From assembly GCF_007748195.1 (NCBI RefSeq), contig NZ_CP037920.1, positions 6,751,959-6,815,958 of the forward strand: 64,000 nucleotides of DNA, given 5' to 3'. Under the pieces are notes generated by a model. It ran no database searches. It saw nothing but the letters and a program-made list of their open reading frames with translations, and was not told where the DNA came from. How positions within the stretch are numbered: the stretch's first letter is position 1; each line of letters opens with the position of its first letter. Below, piece by piece: positions 46,107 through 54,773 of this stretch. The stretch comes from Gimesia aquarii. GTDB lineage: Bacteria > Planctomycetota > Planctomycetia > Planctomycetales > Planctomycetaceae. Position numbers and translations under genes: made by a program.

Positions 46107-47006
46107 TTAGGAACTCGCAGCTGATGCTTCGTTGTAAACATGGAGATCGCGTGTTGGATAAGGAATATTAAATCCACGTTCGTCAAAGCCCAGTTTGATT
46201 GCCTCAATCAAATCCCAGCGGGTATCCCAGTAGTCCGCATTCTTAACCCAGGGACGCACCACAAAATTGACGCTGCTGTCCCCTAATTCATTCACGGCAA
46301 CAACGGGTTCCGGATCAGATAAAATACGACCTTCATTACGAATGACTTCCTCTAAAAATGATTTCACCGCTCTCAAGTCATCGTCATATCCACAACCAAT
46401 GACCAGATCAATGCGTCGGGTTTCCTTTTTAGAATAGTTCTTGATGATACCCTTAGTAATTTCGGCATTCGGAACCACAATCGCAATATTATCAACAGTC
46501 CGCAAATGCGTCGAAAAAATTTGAATTTCTTCCACAACCCCAGAAGTGCCACCCGCTTCGATGAAATCGCCAAATTTAAATGGTTTGAAGAGAATCAACA
46601 TCACCCCGGAGGCAAAGCTACCTAGCGTTCCCTGCAATGCCATCCCCACAGCAAAGCCTGCTGCAGCAAGTATCGCCGCCAATGACGTCGTGTTGATACC
46701 TAACTGAGAAAGTGCTGCCAGAATCACCACAACGAGCAAAATGGCATTAATGATATTCGACAGAAATCGTGCTAACGTTTCGTCCACTTTTGCCTGCCGC
46801 ATCAACCGACTGCAAAAACGGGTCAACAGACCGGCGATCCATTTCCCCACGAAAAAGATCAGCAATGCCACAAAAATATTGAGAGCTAGATTTAAACCTT
46901 GGGTAGTCAGAAATTCGTTAACTTGTTTCCAGACATTATTTACTCTCGTCATGGTATCTACTGGAGCAATAACGTCCTTCTCTTGTGCAAATAATATTGA
47001 CCACAT
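46107..47006 (-). CDS. mscS: Small-conductance mechanosensitive channel (MscS family)
   Basis: A 299-residue channel with three membrane helices (about residues 40-60, 85-105 and 110-135) and a cytoplasmic beta/alpha vestibule. The pore-lining helix is AAAGFAVGMALQGTLGSFASGVMLILF, matching the Gly/Ala-packed TM3 of MscS. The beta domain begins PFKFGDFIEAGGTSGVVEEIQIFSTHLRTVDN. Length is normal. It opens at high membrane tension to release solutes after osmotic downshock. It is monocistronic and has its own terminator. Confidence 0.94.
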   Translation of the reverse strand: MWSILFAQEKDVIAPVDTMTRVNNVWKQVNEFLTTQGLNLALNIFVALLIFFVGKWIAGLLTRFCSRLMRQAKVDETLARFLSNIINAILLVVVILAALSQLGINTTSLAAILAAAGFAVGMALQGTLGSFASGVMLILFKPFKFGDFIEAGGTSGVVEEIQIFSTHLRTVDNIAIVVPNAEITKGIIKNYSKKETRRIDLVIGCGYDDDLRAVKSFLEEVIRNEGRILSDPEPVVAVNELGDSSVNFVVRPWVKNADYWDTRWDLIEAIKLGFDERGFNIPYPTRDLHVYNEASAASS

Positions 47007-47300
47007 TGATTGGTCCCCTTCATAGAACTCGAAAATGAGAAAATGGAAATAGTAAAATGCTGATTTCGATCACTTCGTAGATGTTCTGGTACTCGAATGG
47101 CACGATTCTAAAGAATTCCCTGTGTAAGACCAACTTTGAAATTCATTATTTTCCAAGGCTGATTCACACTGACAGTATGGGAAGGAAATGCCATAATAGC
47201 TCCACATCGTAATCTCGACAAATTACAATGAACGTCTTCTACCCAAAAAACTACTCGATTTGATCCTTTGTTTCATTCTTAATTGCAGGAAGCAATCACA

Positions 47301-48254
47301 ATGCCAATTCGTCTTCGCATCATACTGAATATCAGCATTATTGCTATGTGGTTCACATCTCTCACTAGCATCTCGCTGTTTGCAGACGAGAAGAAAAAAC
47401 AGACAAACGGTTCCCAGAAAGTGCTCGTCACGGTTAATGGCCATGCGATTACTCAGGCCGATCTGGATTTTGCTTATCTTTCCCGAGGCATCTCCGGTGG
47501 CACTCGATCTGCAAAAAAACAAGTTTTAGAAAGTCTGGTCGATCAACGTTTGATTCAAGACTTTCTCGCTCAACAAAAAATCACGGTCCCACCAAAGCAG
47601 CTTGATGAAAGTGTTTTAAAGGTACAAAAATTGATCCGTAAAAAAGGGGATAATCCCGAACAGGTTCTCACCAAGATGGGGTTCACACCTGAAAAACTGC
47701 GCACCGCGATTGCCCTTCCTCTGTCATGGAATATTTACGCAAAACGTGAAATCACACCTGCCAAAATTCAGGAATACTTCGACCAACATCGGGCAGAACT
47801 GGATGGAACACGCGTTGAAGCCAGCCATATCCTGTTAAAGTTACCTCCAAATGCGAAGCCGGAAACGATCCAACAGGCCAAACAAAAACTGTCAGACGTT
47901 CGTGAACAAATCCTGGCTGAAAAAATCACGTTTGCGGAAGCAGCCGCTCAACACTCTGAGGCACCAAGTAAAAACGACGGTGGAAAATTGGTAACTTCTG
48001 CTTATCGTGGTAAAATGCCACTGGCTTTAACACAGCAGGTATTCGCATTGAAAGAAGGTGACGTAAGCGTTCCCTTCCAGAGCCCTTTCGGTGTTCACAT
48101 CGTGACGCTTAATAAAAAACACCCTGGCCAATTCAGTCTGGAAGATGTACGAGGCGAAATATTCCAACTTCTCTCCCGAGCACTCTGGAACAAAACGATT
48201 CAGAAATTACGCAGTTCCGCCAAAATCGAATGGAACGCAAATTCCCCGGAATAG
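47301..48254 (+). CDS. Exported parvulin-type peptidyl-prolyl isomerase (SurA/PrsA-like)
   Basis: From ATG 47301 the protein has 317 residues and a signal peptide (LRIILNISIIAMWFTSLTS). A SurA-type N-terminal helical region (VTVNGHAITQADLDFAYLSRG) is followed by a parvulin domain at about 170-280, with VEASHILLKLPP, FAEAAAQHSEAPSKNDGGKL and FQSPFGVHIVTLNKK. It should assist folding of exported proteins. It lies 51 bases before the aspartoacylase-like gene and is probably in the same unit as that gene and the SDR. Confidence 0.88.
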   Translation: MPIRLRIILNISIIAMWFTSLTSISLFADEKKKQTNGSQKVLVTVNGHAITQADLDFAYLSRGISGGTRSAKKQVLESLVDQRLIQDFLAQQKITVPPKQLDESVLKVQKLIRKKGDNPEQVLTKMGFTPEKLRTAIALPLSWNIYAKREITPAKIQEYFDQHRAELDGTRVEASHILLKLPPNAKPETIQQAKQKLSDVREQILAEKITFAEAAAQHSEAPSKNDGGKLVTSAYRGKMPLALTQQVFALKEGDVSVPFQSPFGVHIVTLNKKHPGQFSLEDVRGEIFQLLSRALWNKTIQKLRSSAKIEWNANSPE

Positions 48255-48305
48255 AGAACGTTTTCAAAACTAAACTCGTCAATCACCATTGAGGAATCAA
48301 CTTGA

Positions 48306-49229
48306 ATGTTGAATCAGAAACTGATTGAGTCGTTCACCATTGAAGGAAGTCAACCAGGAAAACATGTCCTGATTCTCGGAGGCATTCACGGTGACGAATA
48401 TGAGCCAATGGCTGCAGCCAGACAACTGCGAACACAAATTTTACCTGAAAAACTCTCGGGCCTTGTGACACTGGTTCCGGTCGTCAACCAACCCGCCTAT
48501 GAGCGCATCAATCGACGTGGCCCGGACGATCTCGACCTGGCAAGAACGTTTCCCGGTTCGCCCGAAGGATCGATCACTCAACAAATCGCTCACAAAGTCA
48601 CTCAGTTGATTCAAGCCGCGGACTATATGATTGATCTGCATACAGGAGGCCTGTTTTCAAATTTAGCACCGTTTTCCGGGTACACGCTACACCCTGATCC
48701 GGCTATCCTGGAAACGCAGCGTCAGATGGCGCGCGCATTTAATCTGCCAGTCGTGTGGGGTACTTCAGCGCATCTGGATGGTCGCTCTCTGTCTGCTGCC
48801 CGCGATCATGCTGTTCCTGCCATCTACGCTGAGTGGGGAGGGGGCAGTGGCTGTAATCCTGAAGCAGTCGAAGGTTATGCCACAGGCTGCCTCTCTGTCT
48901 TGTCAGAGCTGGGAATGTTAGATATTTCTATTGAACAAAAACCTATTCTGTATCACATCGAAGATGACCGCGTAGAAAGTGGTCACCTGCAGCTTCAAAA
49001 TCATGCACCGGTCGCAGGCTTCTTTGAACCTGGGGTGGAATTGATGGATCAAGTTCAAGTCGGCGATGTGCTGGGATCAATTTGTTCTGTCATGGGTGAG
49101 GAAGAAACAAGCGTCATTGCAAGTCAAACAGGAGTCATTCTCGGGCTTCGCACGCTGCCTTATGTCGAAAAAGACGAATGGCTGGCGGTTATTCTTGAGA
49201 CGGAACAAGCGAGGACAAACTATGAATGA
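48306..49229 (+). CDS. Succinylglutamate desuccinylase/aspartoacylase-family deacylase
   Basis: A 307-residue zinc carboxypeptidase-like deacylase. Metal and catalytic residues are visible: GGIHGDEYEP (His and Glu ligands), IDLHTGG (His ligand) and the candidate catalytic Glu in YAEWGGG. A C-terminal barrel-like domain (HAPVAGFFEPGVELMDQVQVGDVLGSI) is typical of the ectoine-utilisation DoeB and AstE branches. Substrates are N-acyl amino acids or related compounds; not assignable here. Its last eight bases overlap the start of the next gene, suggesting coupled translation. Confidence 0.85.
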   Translation: MLNQKLIESFTIEGSQPGKHVLILGGIHGDEYEPMAAARQLRTQILPEKLSGLVTLVPVVNQPAYERINRRGPDDLDLARTFPGSPEGSITQQIAHKVTQLIQAADYMIDLHTGGLFSNLAPFSGYTLHPDPAILETQRQMARAFNLPVVWGTSAHLDGRSLSAARDHAVPAIYAEWGGGSGCNPEAVEGYATGCLSVLSELGMLDISIEQKPILYHIEDDRVESGHLQLQNHAPVAGFFEPGVELMDQVQVGDVLGSICSVMGEEETSVIASQTGVILGLRTLPYVEKDEWLAVILETEQARTNYE

Positions 49230-50040
49230 ACGACCGGTTGCCATGATTACGGGTGCAGCAGGAGGAATCGGTGGAGAAACAGCGGTCTGCTTTGCCGAGC
49301 GAGGCTACGATTGTGTGTTACTGGCACTGCCCACAGATGAATTAGAACCGATCACCAATCGGATTCAGAAAACGGGAGGAGAGTTCCTATCTTGTCTCGG
49401 TGATCTATCGGATCTTGAATATGCACAGTCTGCTGTTGATCAGTGTATTAGTACCTGGGGCCGCATCGATGTGCTCGTTAATAATGCTGCCTGGCGCGAA
49501 ATCACGACACTCAGAAACATTGAACTGGCCAGTTGGGAAAAAACATTGAGAGTCTGTCTGACTGCCCCTGCGTTCCTGGCAAAGTGGTGCGCCGCTCATA
49601 TGGAACCGGCAGGACGGGGAGTCATCATTAACGTATCGAGCATTCAATCACAAATGGCAGCTGGCATCAGCCCTGCATATGTCGCCGCTAAAGGAGCCCT
49701 CGATTCTCTCACTTATGAACTCGCTACATTATATGGTCCCTCAGGTATTCGCGCACTCAGTGTCAATCCGGGAGCCATTGATACCGCGATGGGAAAAGAC
49801 ATTGCCACCAATGATCAACAAACAACAGGCGCTAAAATTCGCCAGGTCTCAGAAGATATGATCCCGTTAAGGCGCTGGGCACAACCTCGTGAAATAGCGC
49901 AAACCATTACCATGTTGGCCGGCGAAGATGCCAGCTATCTGACAGGAACTTCAATCACCGTCGATGGCGGCTGGAAACAGCAATGCTCGCCTTACTCAAT
50001 CAAACACCTGCAATTCCCCCACGAATTCCCGGCAGAATAA
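49222..50040 (+). CDS. Short-chain dehydrogenase/reductase
   Basis: A 272-residue classical SDR oxidoreductase. The nucleotide-binding motif is TGAAGGIGGE, NNAA follows in VLVNNAAWREI, and the catalytic set is Ser in INVSSIQSQ and YVAAK. The C-terminal VNPGAIDTAMG and LTGTSITVDGGW match the family. It starts at 49222, inside the end of the deacylase gene. The paired genes suggest a short pathway in which one product deacylates and the other oxidises or reduces the same class of compound; the substrate is unknown. Confidence 0.9.
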   Translation: MNERPVAMITGAAGGIGGETAVCFAERGYDCVLLALPTDELEPITNRIQKTGGEFLSCLGDLSDLEYAQSAVDQCISTWGRIDVLVNNAAWREITTLRNIELASWEKTLRVCLTAPAFLAKWCAAHMEPAGRGVIINVSSIQSQMAAGISPAYVAAKGALDSLTYELATLYGPSGIRALSVNPGAIDTAMGKDIATNDQQTTGAKIRQVSEDMIPLRRWAQPREIAQTITMLAGEDASYLTGTSITVDGGWKQQCSPYSIKHLQFPHEFPAE

Positions 50041-50055
50041 TTTCTGATGCGATGC

Positions 50056-51012
50056 TCACGTTGAGCCATTTAACAACTCGGCAGCAATTCGAATAGCACC
50101 CAGGCTGGGATCGTCTACACATTCCACAGACATAGGCTCAACATTTAATTGAGCCAATCGCTCCAATAATGAATCGCGATAACTCTCCTGATGGAGCAAA
50201 GTGCCTCCGGTCAGCGCCAGTGTATAACCACCGCCTGAAAAATTGAGACGAAAGACCACAGCGCTTACGAGTTGCGCCAGATCATCGACCGCTTGATCCA
50301 AAATCGCACGCGCAACAGGATCTCCTGCTTTTGATGCCTCAAAGACCAGTTTTGAGAGTGCGGCGATTTCGCTGCGATTGTTTTCAGATCGATACACAAA
50401 TCCGATCAAAGATTGCGGATTAGACAATCCCAGTGTTTGCAGGAATGAACCCTGTAACGCGGTTTCTGATCCACGCCCATCAACGGCTTTTAAAATCGCG
50501 TTAATCGCCGTCATGGCAATTCGATATCCACCACCTTCATCTCCCAGAAGATACCCCCAGCCTCCTGAACGGGCAATATCTTTAGTTTGACTTTTCCCAT
50601 AAGCCAGAGAACCGGTTCCCGCAATCAGACTGATGCCAACTCCCCCTGGTGTGCCTGCCGCTAATACCGTTTCTGCATCAGTTACAATCTTGATCCGGTC
50701 ACCGATTCTGTTTTCCTGATTCCAACTTGTCCAGGCTTCCTTTTCTTCGATTCGCCCTGCTCCCGACATTCCCATACACAAGTATGAAACACATCGAGGT
50801 GGAACTTTAGCAGATTCAAACGCGCGCTCAATTGCCAGTTCCAGTTCAGTCGTCGCTACTTTGAGACCCACTGCATTCAGATTGGAAGCACCGGCTCTTC
50901 CCTGTCCCACAACCTGAAATTCATTCCTGGAAGAAAAAACTGCCAGAGAAGCCAGCGTCTTGGAACCACCTCCATCAATCCCCAGAATCAGTCGTTTCGA
51001 TTGCAAAGTCAT
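50056..51012 (-). CDS. BadF/BadG-type kinase (N-acetylglucosamine kinase-like)
   Basis: A 318-residue sugar kinase of the BadF/BcrAD family in the ASKHA fold. The phosphate-1 motif LGIDGGGSKTLASLAVF, LIAGTGSLAYG (phosphate-2), and the adenosine motif LALTGGTLLHQE are visible. Family members phosphorylate N-acetylglucosamine, glucosamine or N-acetylmuramic acid. The neighbour on the same strand is murQ, 51 bases upstream, so this kinase may make MurNAc 6-phosphate (the MurK role) or GlcNAc 6-phosphate. The assignment between the two is not settled by sequence. Confidence 0.85.
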   Translation of the reverse strand: MTLQSKRLILGIDGGGSKTLASLAVFSSRNEFQVVGQGRAGASNLNAVGLKVATTELELAIERAFESAKVPPRCVSYLCMGMSGAGRIEEKEAWTSWNQENRIGDRIKIVTDAETVLAAGTPGGVGISLIAGTGSLAYGKSQTKDIARSGGWGYLLGDEGGGYRIAMTAINAILKAVDGRGSETALQGSFLQTLGLSNPQSLIGFVYRSENNRSEIAALSKLVFEASKAGDPVARAILDQAVDDLAQLVSAVVFRLNFSGGGYTLALTGGTLLHQESYRDSLLERLAQLNVEPMSVECVDDPSLGAIRIAAELLNGST

Positions 51013-51062
51013 GACTTGTTGCTTTCTACTGAGAAAGAGGAACCTGCTAAGCTCCGTATCAA

Positions 51063-51959
51063 TTAAGCCGTTTCTTCCAGCACTTGCCGCAGATGACCTT
51101 GGGTCTGCTTGAGCAACTCCCTCGCGGTTTCTGGTGAAACCCCACGCATCACATGCACAATCGCCGTTTTTAACTCTCCCTTACAGGATGCAAGCACCGG
51201 CTCCGCTTCTTCACGTGACAAATTGGTAAATGCCATCAGTATGCGGATCGACCGATCTACGAGTTTTTCATTCGTCGCACGCAAATCAACCATCAAATTC
51301 CCATACGTTTTACCGATACGAACCATCGCACCCGTCGTTAACATGTTTAACACCATCTTAGTGGCTGTCCCGGCTTTCAAGCGTGTTGAACCTGTAATCA
51401 CTTCCGGCCCCACTATCGGGCAGATGGTTAAGTTCGCAATCTCTGCCAGTTGATTTTCCTGATTGCACGTTATTGCAATTGTTTGGACTCCCTGTTCCTG
51501 TGCGTATTTTAAACCCGCGATCACATAAGGGGTCCGCCCACTGGTCGCAATCCCTACCAAGACATCATTCTGATGGAGATCGATTTCATCCAGGTCTGCG
51601 ATCGCAAATTCGGGATGATCTTCGGCACCTTCAATCGCACTCGTCAAAGCCGGTTTACCACCGGCGATCAGCCCCACCACGAGTTCAGGAGGACTGTTAA
51701 ATGTAGGTGGGCACTCACTAGCGTCCAGCACGCCAAGCCTCCCGGAAGTGCCCGCTCCCATATAAATCAGACGGCCCCCTTTGAGAAAGGCATTTGCAAT
51801 CAGATCAATGGCAGCTGCAATCGTCTTTGCTTCTTTCTCAACAGCTGCTGTGATTTTCGCATCTTCTGAATTCATCAACTGAACAATTTCCAGACTGTTC
51901 ATAGAATCAATCTGATCCGAATGCGGGTTACTTTGTTCCGTTGTTAATCGATCTAACAT
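51063..51959 (-). CDS. murQ: N-acetylmuramic acid 6-phosphate etherase
   Basis: A 298-residue SIS-domain lyase that splits the lactyl ether of MurNAc 6-phosphate, giving GlcNAc 6-phosphate and lactate. Visible hallmarks: LIYMGAGTSGRLGVLDASECPPTF, VGLIAGGKPALTSAIEGAED, DVLVGIATSGRTPYV and GSTRLKAGTATKMVLNMLTTGAMV. The ATG at 51959 fits the family; a TTG two codons earlier is in frame. It pairs with the kinase downstream and diverges from a sodium symporter, so the cluster is a salvage route for peptidoglycan sugars. The start region has no strong Shine-Dalgarno. Confidence 0.95.
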   Translation of the reverse strand: MLDRLTTEQSNPHSDQIDSMNSLEIVQLMNSEDAKITAAVEKEAKTIAAAIDLIANAFLKGGRLIYMGAGTSGRLGVLDASECPPTFNSPPELVVGLIAGGKPALTSAIEGAEDHPEFAIADLDEIDLHQNDVLVGIATSGRTPYVIAGLKYAQEQGVQTIAITCNQENQLAEIANLTICPIVGPEVITGSTRLKAGTATKMVLNMLTTGAMVRIGKTYGNLMVDLRATNEKLVDRSIRILMAFTNLSREEAEPVLASCKGELKTAIVHVMRGVSPETARELLKQTQGHLRQVLEETA

Positions 51960-52110
51960 ATTCAATAGCCTGTCAAAAATTCTATCTGCCAGCTAGTATA
52001 ATATCCAAGATTTTGTTTCACGATAAGCATCTGTAACACGAATCTTGCATTGATTTTTAGATATCTCCTCTAAGCCTACTTCTCACTGAATTTGAACAGA
52101 TAAGGCCACT

Positions 52111-53583
52111 GTGAATATTGCCATCGGAACCACCGACCTGATTATCTTAGGCCTGTACCTGGTCGGTGTGGTCCTGTTCGGTTCCTGGGTCGGAGGCAAA
52201 CAAAAAAATCTGTCTGATTATTTGCTTGGTGGGAAAACACTTCCCTGGTGGGCCATCCTCGGATCCATTGTTGCTACCGAAACCAGCACAGTCACATTCC
52301 TCAGTGTTCCGGGAATCACTTATGAACCGGGTGGAAATCTACAATTCCTGCAACTCGCACTCGGTTTTATTGTAGGAAGATTTCTGGTGATCGTGTTTTT
52401 GCTCCCACTTTATTTTCGCGGAGAAATCTATTCTGCCTATGAAGTCTTAAAGAAACGATTCGGCGGAACGACCGAACGTGTAAGCTCCCTTGCCTTTATC
52501 GTAATGCGTACACTCGCCGATGGTTTACGACTTTACCTGACCGCGCTGGTACTGGAAAAAGTCGTTGGCATTCCTTTATCAACCTGTATTGTCATCATTG
52601 GAATTGGCACGATCATTTATACTTGCCTGGGTGGGATGAAATCCGTTGTCTGGAACGACTGCCTGCAATTCGTGATCTATATCGCCGGTGCGATTTTTGC
52701 ATTTGCCGTGATTATTGAATCATTGCCAAATGGCTGGAGCGATTATCGGCAATTCGCAATCACACATCATAAATTGACGATGTTCGATTTCAGTTGGGAT
52801 CTGGCCAACAAGTACACTTTCTGGGCCGGGCTGGTCGGCGGTCTCTTTCTTTCGATGGCCACCCATGGCGCTGACCAGTTGATGATTCAACGCTATCTGG
52901 GATCGCGCAGTCAGCGCGACGCCGCTAAAGCGCTGGGAATCAGTGGTTTTGTCGTCTTCGCGCAATTTGCCCTGTTTCTCTTATTGGGGATCGCGTTGGC
53001 CGCCTTTTATACAAACTTTCCACCACAAACACCGTTCGGAAAATCGGATGAAGTCTTCGCTTCGTTCATCATTGATCATCTTCCAATAGGAATTAAGGGG
53101 CTCACATTGGCGGCAGTGTTCGCGGCCGCAATGTCGACACTCTCCAGTTCTCTGAGTTCCACTACGAGTGCGCTGGTCAATGACTTTTATTTGCCCTTAA
53201 CCTCAAGCCAAAAACAACCTGAAGAATTAGTTCAAACCAGCCGTCTTTTCACTGCCCTGTTTGGAGTTGCACAAATCACCGTTGGCATAGCAAGCCAATC
53301 GATCTCAGATAGCGTGGTCGGGAATGTATTCTCGATCGCAGCAATCTCGACCGGATTAATCCTAGGAATTTTCTTTCTCGCTACATTCAGCAAACAAGCT
53401 TCGCAGGTTTCAGCACTGCTCGGTTTTTTGGTCGGTCTGATCGTTGTTTTGTATGTCGCTTTCGAGATGAAAACACAAGTTGCCTGGCCCTGGTACACGC
53501 TAATCGGCGCAACAACAGTTTTTATTGTCGGGATCGGAGCCAGCCGATTTCTACCTGAGATACAAACAGCCGTCGAAGAATAA
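52111..53583 (+). CDS. Sodium:solute symporter (SSS family)
   Basis: A 490-residue transporter with about 13 membrane helices. It belongs to the SSS/SGLT family: the N-terminal LGLYLVGVVLFGSWVGGKQK and the DYLLGGKTLPWWAILGSIVATETSTVTFLSVPG region are conserved sodium and substrate contacts. TLAAVFAAAMSTLSSSLSSTTSALVNDFYLPL supplies the conserved Ser/Thr sodium site. GTG start at 52111. Divergent from murQ with 151 bases between, so a shared control region is likely. It is a good candidate importer for MurNAc, GlcNAc or an anhydro sugar; the substrate is inferred from context only. Confidence 0.88.
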   Translation: MNIAIGTTDLIILGLYLVGVVLFGSWVGGKQKNLSDYLLGGKTLPWWAILGSIVATETSTVTFLSVPGITYEPGGNLQFLQLALGFIVGRFLVIVFLLPLYFRGEIYSAYEVLKKRFGGTTERVSSLAFIVMRTLADGLRLYLTALVLEKVVGIPLSTCIVIIGIGTIIYTCLGGMKSVVWNDCLQFVIYIAGAIFAFAVIIESLPNGWSDYRQFAITHHKLTMFDFSWDLANKYTFWAGLVGGLFLSMATHGADQLMIQRYLGSRSQRDAAKALGISGFVVFAQFALFLLLGIALAAFYTNFPPQTPFGKSDEVFASFIIDHLPIGIKGLTLAAVFAAAMSTLSSSLSSTTSALVNDFYLPLTSSQKQPEELVQTSRLFTALFGVAQITVGIASQSISDSVVGNVFSIAAISTGLILGIFFLATFSKQASQVSALLGFLVGLIVVLYVAFEMKTQVAWPWYTLIGATTVFIVGIGASRFLPEIQTAVEE

Positions 53584-53613
53584 ACTAGCAATGGTCTCAT
53601 TTTTCAGCAATTT

Positions 53614-54576
53614 TTACTGTCCGCGCCAAAGGATTTGATCGGAGATCTCAAGGCGCTCTTGTGCATCCGCAATCTCGCTTTTAAAGCGACGGGCATCAAC
53701 GGGATAGCCCTTAGTTGGCTTTAAATCTGGAACATGCTGCAACCAGAATTGGTTAAACAATTCCATCATCACTTCGCGCGTATATTTGCAAACCATCGAA
53801 GAGACAGCCACAGGAAAATGCGCTTCTGCTTTTGTTTGAAAACGAACTTCGGTATTCCCAATCTTGTAGACACTCTTCGCCGTTGATTCCTCGACTCGAA
53901 AAATCATCTCGCCATCGAGAATTTCATCCAGATACTCATCATACCGATTCCGACCGCCATGCTTGTCACCGATAATCAAGGTTGGTTCGGCTGATTCCCT
54001 GTCCCAAACGCGCGTCAGCAAATGCATGCACAATCGCGTGAGCAATACACCTTTACTACCATATTCCCGACAGCAACGATTAAAACGTTCAGGAAGTACG
54101 ATCTCGGAACAAAATGCCTGTAACTCAATTCCCGCAGCATCGAATGCCTGTTTCAAATTTTGATGAGATTGCTGAATCGTTTCCAAATCAACACTTGTTG
54201 GAACTGAAAAATCGCTATTGTGATTCCAAGGTTGATTTTGAATTTCATCGAGATGAGTTGCGGAATCAACCAATAACCGCCACAGACCATCCAGCGAAGT
54301 AATTCTTTCTTCCCCACTAAGCAGTTGCAAAAAAGGAAAGATCGACTTTTCCAACGGAGCGAGTCCGGCTGATGAAGAATGCACCTCTTTCGAATCAGCA
54401 ACATGTAACAACTCGGAGTTTTTAGCTGGTTTTGTTTGAGAAACGAACGACTGCAAAGCTTGCCAGAAATCAAACTCGCGCGGATCTCCCGGCACTTTCC
54501 ATAAACTAACTGTAATCACAAGCGGACCCAAATTGGGTCCATAACCTGCTTCGTCCATGCCGATTATAAAACCCAT
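53614..54576 (-). CDS. Divergent RNase HII-like protein
   Basis: A 320-residue protein that opens with IIGMDEAGYGPNLGPLVIT, aligned with the (G)xDEAGRGPxxGPVV signature of RNase HII/HIII and carrying catalytic D8-E9. D61-S62-K63 (ADSKEV) matches the LxDSKxL motif. D204 in LIIGDKHGGRNRY is a possible third metal ligand. Length is larger than RNase HII (about 200) and close to RNase HIII, but the HIII-type N-terminal domain is missing; the extra sequence lies between the DSK motif and D204. RNase H2 enzymes cut RNA in RNA-DNA hybrids. Activity is plausible but unproven. Confidence 0.65.
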   Translation of the reverse strand: MGFIIGMDEAGYGPNLGPLVITVSLWKVPGDPREFDFWQALQSFVSQTKPAKNSELLHVADSKEVHSSSAGLAPLEKSIFPFLQLLSGEERITSLDGLWRLLVDSATHLDEIQNQPWNHNSDFSVPTSVDLETIQQSHQNLKQAFDAAGIELQAFCSEIVLPERFNRCCREYGSKGVLLTRLCMHLLTRVWDRESAEPTLIIGDKHGGRNRYDEYLDEILDGEMIFRVEESTAKSVYKIGNTEVRFQTKAEAHFPVAVSSMVCKYTREVMMELFNQFWLQHVPDLKPTKGYPVDARRFKSEIADAQERLEISDQILWRGQ

Positions 54577-54773
54577 AATTTGCCTGTAAAACTTTCGACC
54601 GTTTTCGCTCTAAAAAAATTGACCCCGTCTGATTCCAAGCCACGCTTAATGTATTCAAGTCGCGTAGACAATCAGAAGCTGTGATGCAGCCATGATAAGA
54701 GAACTAATCAATCAGGGAAATGATTATGGCCTCTGAAATCAAGAAAGCCGTTGGAATGGAGCCAGATCAACGA

